DNA of 33,880 nt, from positions 1 through 33,880 of the forward strand of contig OMXI01000021.1 in assembly GCA_900314975.1 (NCBI GenBank), given 5' to 3'. The position numbers were made by a program, and so were the translations under genes. This stretch comes from an uncultured Eubacteriales bacterium. GTDB taxonomy: Bacteria; Bacillota; Clostridia; Oscillospirales; Ruminococcaceae. Below the pieces are notes generated by a model. It was not told the DNA's origin and ran no database searches. It saw nothing but the letters and a program-made list of their open reading frames with translations. Every line of letters begins with the position of its first letter. Position 1 is the first letter of the stretch. Positions 32,901 through 33,880 of the stretch are shown piece after piece.

Positions 32901-33436
32901 TCGTGATGTCTCTGCTCGGCTTTGCGGCGTATTTCAACGGCATAGGCATGAAGATACGAATGAAAGAATACCAGATAAGTGTTATGCGAGCCATAGGCAC
33001 ACCGCTGAAAAAGCTGCGCCGCAGGCTTATGCTCGACAGCGTGCGCATACCAATATTTGCGGGTTCCATCGCCTACGGGCTTATCCGCATCACCCAGAGC
33101 GTAATGCTGCACGCCCACGACAAAGCCGAGGGAATAATTCATGATATAGCGGAAAAAGCTGCTGTGTTCCGCCAAGCGCACGAGCAAGGCACGCCTGGCT
33201 ATGATGAGCTGTATAATCAGTTCTATTCCGACTACAACGCTACCCAGAGACAAGCAGGTCGCTTGCAGCACTATTATATGACCGACCTTCAAATGTGGTT
33301 CAACAACGTTTTGATACCCACGCTTATTATCTGCGCTGTTATGTGTATGGTAACCATTCTGCTCACGCGCAAATCGGTCGGCGGCTTCGGCAGCAACATA
33401 GCATACTCGATAAGCAAAGGGAGGAAACGCAGATGA
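29903..33436 (+). CDS. ECF sigma factor fused to an FtsX-type ABC transporter permease
   Basis: One uninterrupted 1177-residue frame encodes two different machines. Residues 1-185 are a complete ECF sigma factor: region 2 with CDDAAEDITAETF and VGWLYCIAYRKCADFI, region 4 with LPADMRSAVIFYYYDGLSLT and EIAQIIGTNKNNIGQKLYRA. Residues 186-236 are a hydrophobic Ala/Ser/Val/Gly linker. From about 238 (LLGFTLKYWRKHKKS) a complete duplicated FtsX/MacB-like permease follows: helix at 252-274, ectodomain to about 520, helices at about 530-553, 583-604 and 634-657, then a second half with a helix at 684-706, an ectodomain and helices at about 992-1015, 1051-1067 and 1136-1157. No ribosome binding site or ATG lies at the junction. 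The ABC ATPase gene overlaps the stop (ATGA). The sigma domain would be cytoplasmic and tethered. Confidence 0.93.
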   Translation: MNNKDITELTAKAKSGDKDAFEKLYKEFYSKVYYFVRQNTGCDDAAEDITAETFSAAMQMLPTLKNEESFVGWLYCIAYRKCADFIKTKQLDRKQREDSAQLASLNEPVMLPDDYAINKQTKQQLQSIIDSLPADMRSAVIFYYYDGLSLTEIAQIIGTNKNNIGQKLYRARQKIRKQIEKLKEKGAMFSAVPFSAVLANLESAGLLSGVSSVAAIGAAAAAVPVGLSALSAGTSRHLLGFTLKYWRKHKKSLAALLFSGVLLCALICCAMLTLRQEYIRQIDRMYNMEGHYEFLTSTKHQNIIDMLTGEDTVTGKMNVYGLMGVGNIKYEYGSLDDPENLAHIPMETGRLPQKKGEIAIDRQVLTNFGFFGKVGDEITLDKGTFTLVGIIFDDRESTDAWSMSYGWCREGSRLRVDENKQNNYYIEDKSMFDKEYLVPLIFVSPDEEQTPEYTLVMIDNIAGLDRMPYDYNWLADEPFEDGIGELVDKVADISGYDRETFGRDYSGFFRDHRQQAIDFYYSKFYEQIYTKLLLYGAAIIIAVLSVIAVMRNIFSERENTISMLRRIGVSKRRIRVMYTIEYIFLGILQAVIGIAAGIGVHIGIYEYQVNVLEKSEFSGFSHNEYDRFLCPDPFVWSALIAAGVLLVGYVLAALMQRSRVPKLKRRKAGSVRRCFAKVFRNRAVTVLQTMSLTLIIFGTLFGYMLFRPTIGDFDYRTGEFHRTLDTKFGDPFSMTQRFDFEEENVKEYYRADKTVTNEGNMPMLIKLGQTTGIDDETADKLGKSYSKGVLPQTVISSKTELPRPVSWESQEVKDYFYKMSTEQGKKFYDNNESLYRCKTALADKATIEKIKDCVTSGEINIDKIMSGEEIIYVYSHFDSSLKVGDIVKLVSATTENGFGIDDVTEATVRIGALVKLTDDMDKMTRYSVSAGDDFNLLTTVTGAKKLGLHGASYTEIIAREEIGKLLPMNTGLRVKSLEKQKHDIFVQNASLYGSLGLLILVMSLLGFAAYFNGIGMKIRMKEYQISVMRAIGTPLKKLRRRLMLDSVRIPIFAGSIAYGLIRITQSVMLHAHDKAEGIIHDIAEKAAVFRQAHEQGTPGYDELYNQFYSDYNATQRQAGRLQHYYMTDLQMWFNNVLIPTLIICAVMCMVTILLTRKSVGGFGSNIAYSISKGRKRR

Positions 33437-33880
33437 TAAAAACGCAAAATCTGACAAAGACTTACGGCAAGGGCGAGGGCAAGGTCACGGCGCTTGCAGG
33501 CGTTGATATAACGATAAAAGACGGCGAAATGGTCGCCATAATCGGCAAGTCGGGCAGCGGAAAAAGCACGCTTTTGAACCTGCTCGGCGGGCTTGACAAA
33601 GCCACCGAGGGAAAAGTGTTTTACGATGACAAAGACCTGAGCACAATGAACGATAGTAAACTCTCCGAGTTCAGACTTAAAAACATAGGCTTTGTGTTCC
33701 AGTTTTTCGACCTTATCCCCGAACTCACTGCCGAGGAAAACGTGATGTTCCCCGCAAAGCTTGCAAAGAAAAAAGAGACCACCGAAAGCGACCTCTATTC
33801 CGCGCTTGATATTGGCGACAGGGTAAAGCACTACCCAGCCGAGCTTTCGGGCGGTCAGCAGCAAAGGGCAGCAATAGCCC
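33433..33880 (+). CDS. ABC transporter ATP-binding protein (partial, runs off the window)
   Basis: The first 149 residues are present. They contain Walker A IIGKSGSGKSTLLNLLGG, the Q-loop GFVFQFFDLIPELTAEENV and the signature LSGGQQQRAAIA, the profile of the LolD/MacB/BceA ATPases that pair with FtsX-type permeases. The Walker B motif lies beyond the window edge. The ATG overlaps the TGA of the sigma-permease gene by four bases, with GGGAGGAAAC upstream, so subunit stoichiometry is probably set by coupling. Confidence 0.93.
   Translation, partial: MIKTQNLTKTYGKGEGKVTALAGVDITIKDGEMVAIIGKSGSGKSTLLNLLGGLDKATEGKVFYDDKDLSTMNDSKLSEFRLKNIGFVFQFFDLIPELTAEENVMFPAKLAKKKETTESDLYSALDIGDRVKHYPAELSGGQQQRAAIA

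Overview
ORGANISM. The window reads as a chromosomal segment of a spore-forming, anaerobic, moderate-GC Clostridia member, most likely Ruminococcus or a close Oscillospiraceae relative. The support is a SpoIIP homologue, HemZ, a Gram-positive-type bifunctional Rel, the NfeD/SPFH pair, strong GGAGG ribosome binding sites, near-consensus housekeeping promoters with 17-bp spacers, and a cohesin-like surface protein. The species is inferred from gene content only; no database was searched. I see no IS element, prophage, CRISPR array or rRNA. Bases 1-128 hold no gene I can support, and every other intergenic stretch is shorter than 300 bases.

LAYOUT. (1) 129-970: tRNA-Arg(CCT) and an HD-domain protein, each with its own promoter and terminator. 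(2) 975-2712, minus strand: an ECF sigma factor and an overlapping gene for its probable membrane anti-sigma factor, which carries Ser-rich repeats. (3) 2747-16754: a dense run of eleven same-strand genes behind one clear promoter: recJ, rel, an MBL-fold hydrolase, hemZ, rlmD, a histidine phosphatase, a DUF2809-like membrane protein, an AlkD-like protein, an SbcD/YhaO-like nuclease, a YhaN-like ATPase and an unknown protein. The themes are DNA repair, stringent response and housekeeping RNA or cofactor modification. (4) 16817-18367: an NfeD and SPFH/stomatin pair. (5) 18506-21653: five membrane proteins of unknown function, tightly spaced. (6) 21680-26015: a 51-residue membrane protein with a perfect consensus promoter, a VanY-type peptidase divergent from spoIIP, a cohesin-like membrane-anchored protein, and a polysaccharide deacetylase homologue that has lost its metal ligands. 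(7) 26094-29612: a chemoreceptor and a phosphofructokinase in one apparent operon. (8) 29764-33880: a 48-residue protein, an ECF sigma factor fused in frame to a complete FtsX-type ABC permease (1177 residues), and the start of the matching ABC ATPase, which runs off the window.

MOST INTERESTING. The sigma-permease fusion with its overlapping ATPase gene looks like a transporter that carries its own transcription factor. It could be a one-polypeptide version of the transporter-sensing logic that BceAB-type systems achieve with a separate histidine kinase. Next in interest are the apparently dead deacetylase, short perfect inverted repeats at the promoters of the cohesin-like gene and of spoIIP, and a YhaN ATPase with a membrane hairpin where Rad50/SbcC proteins carry a zinc hook or equivalent apex.
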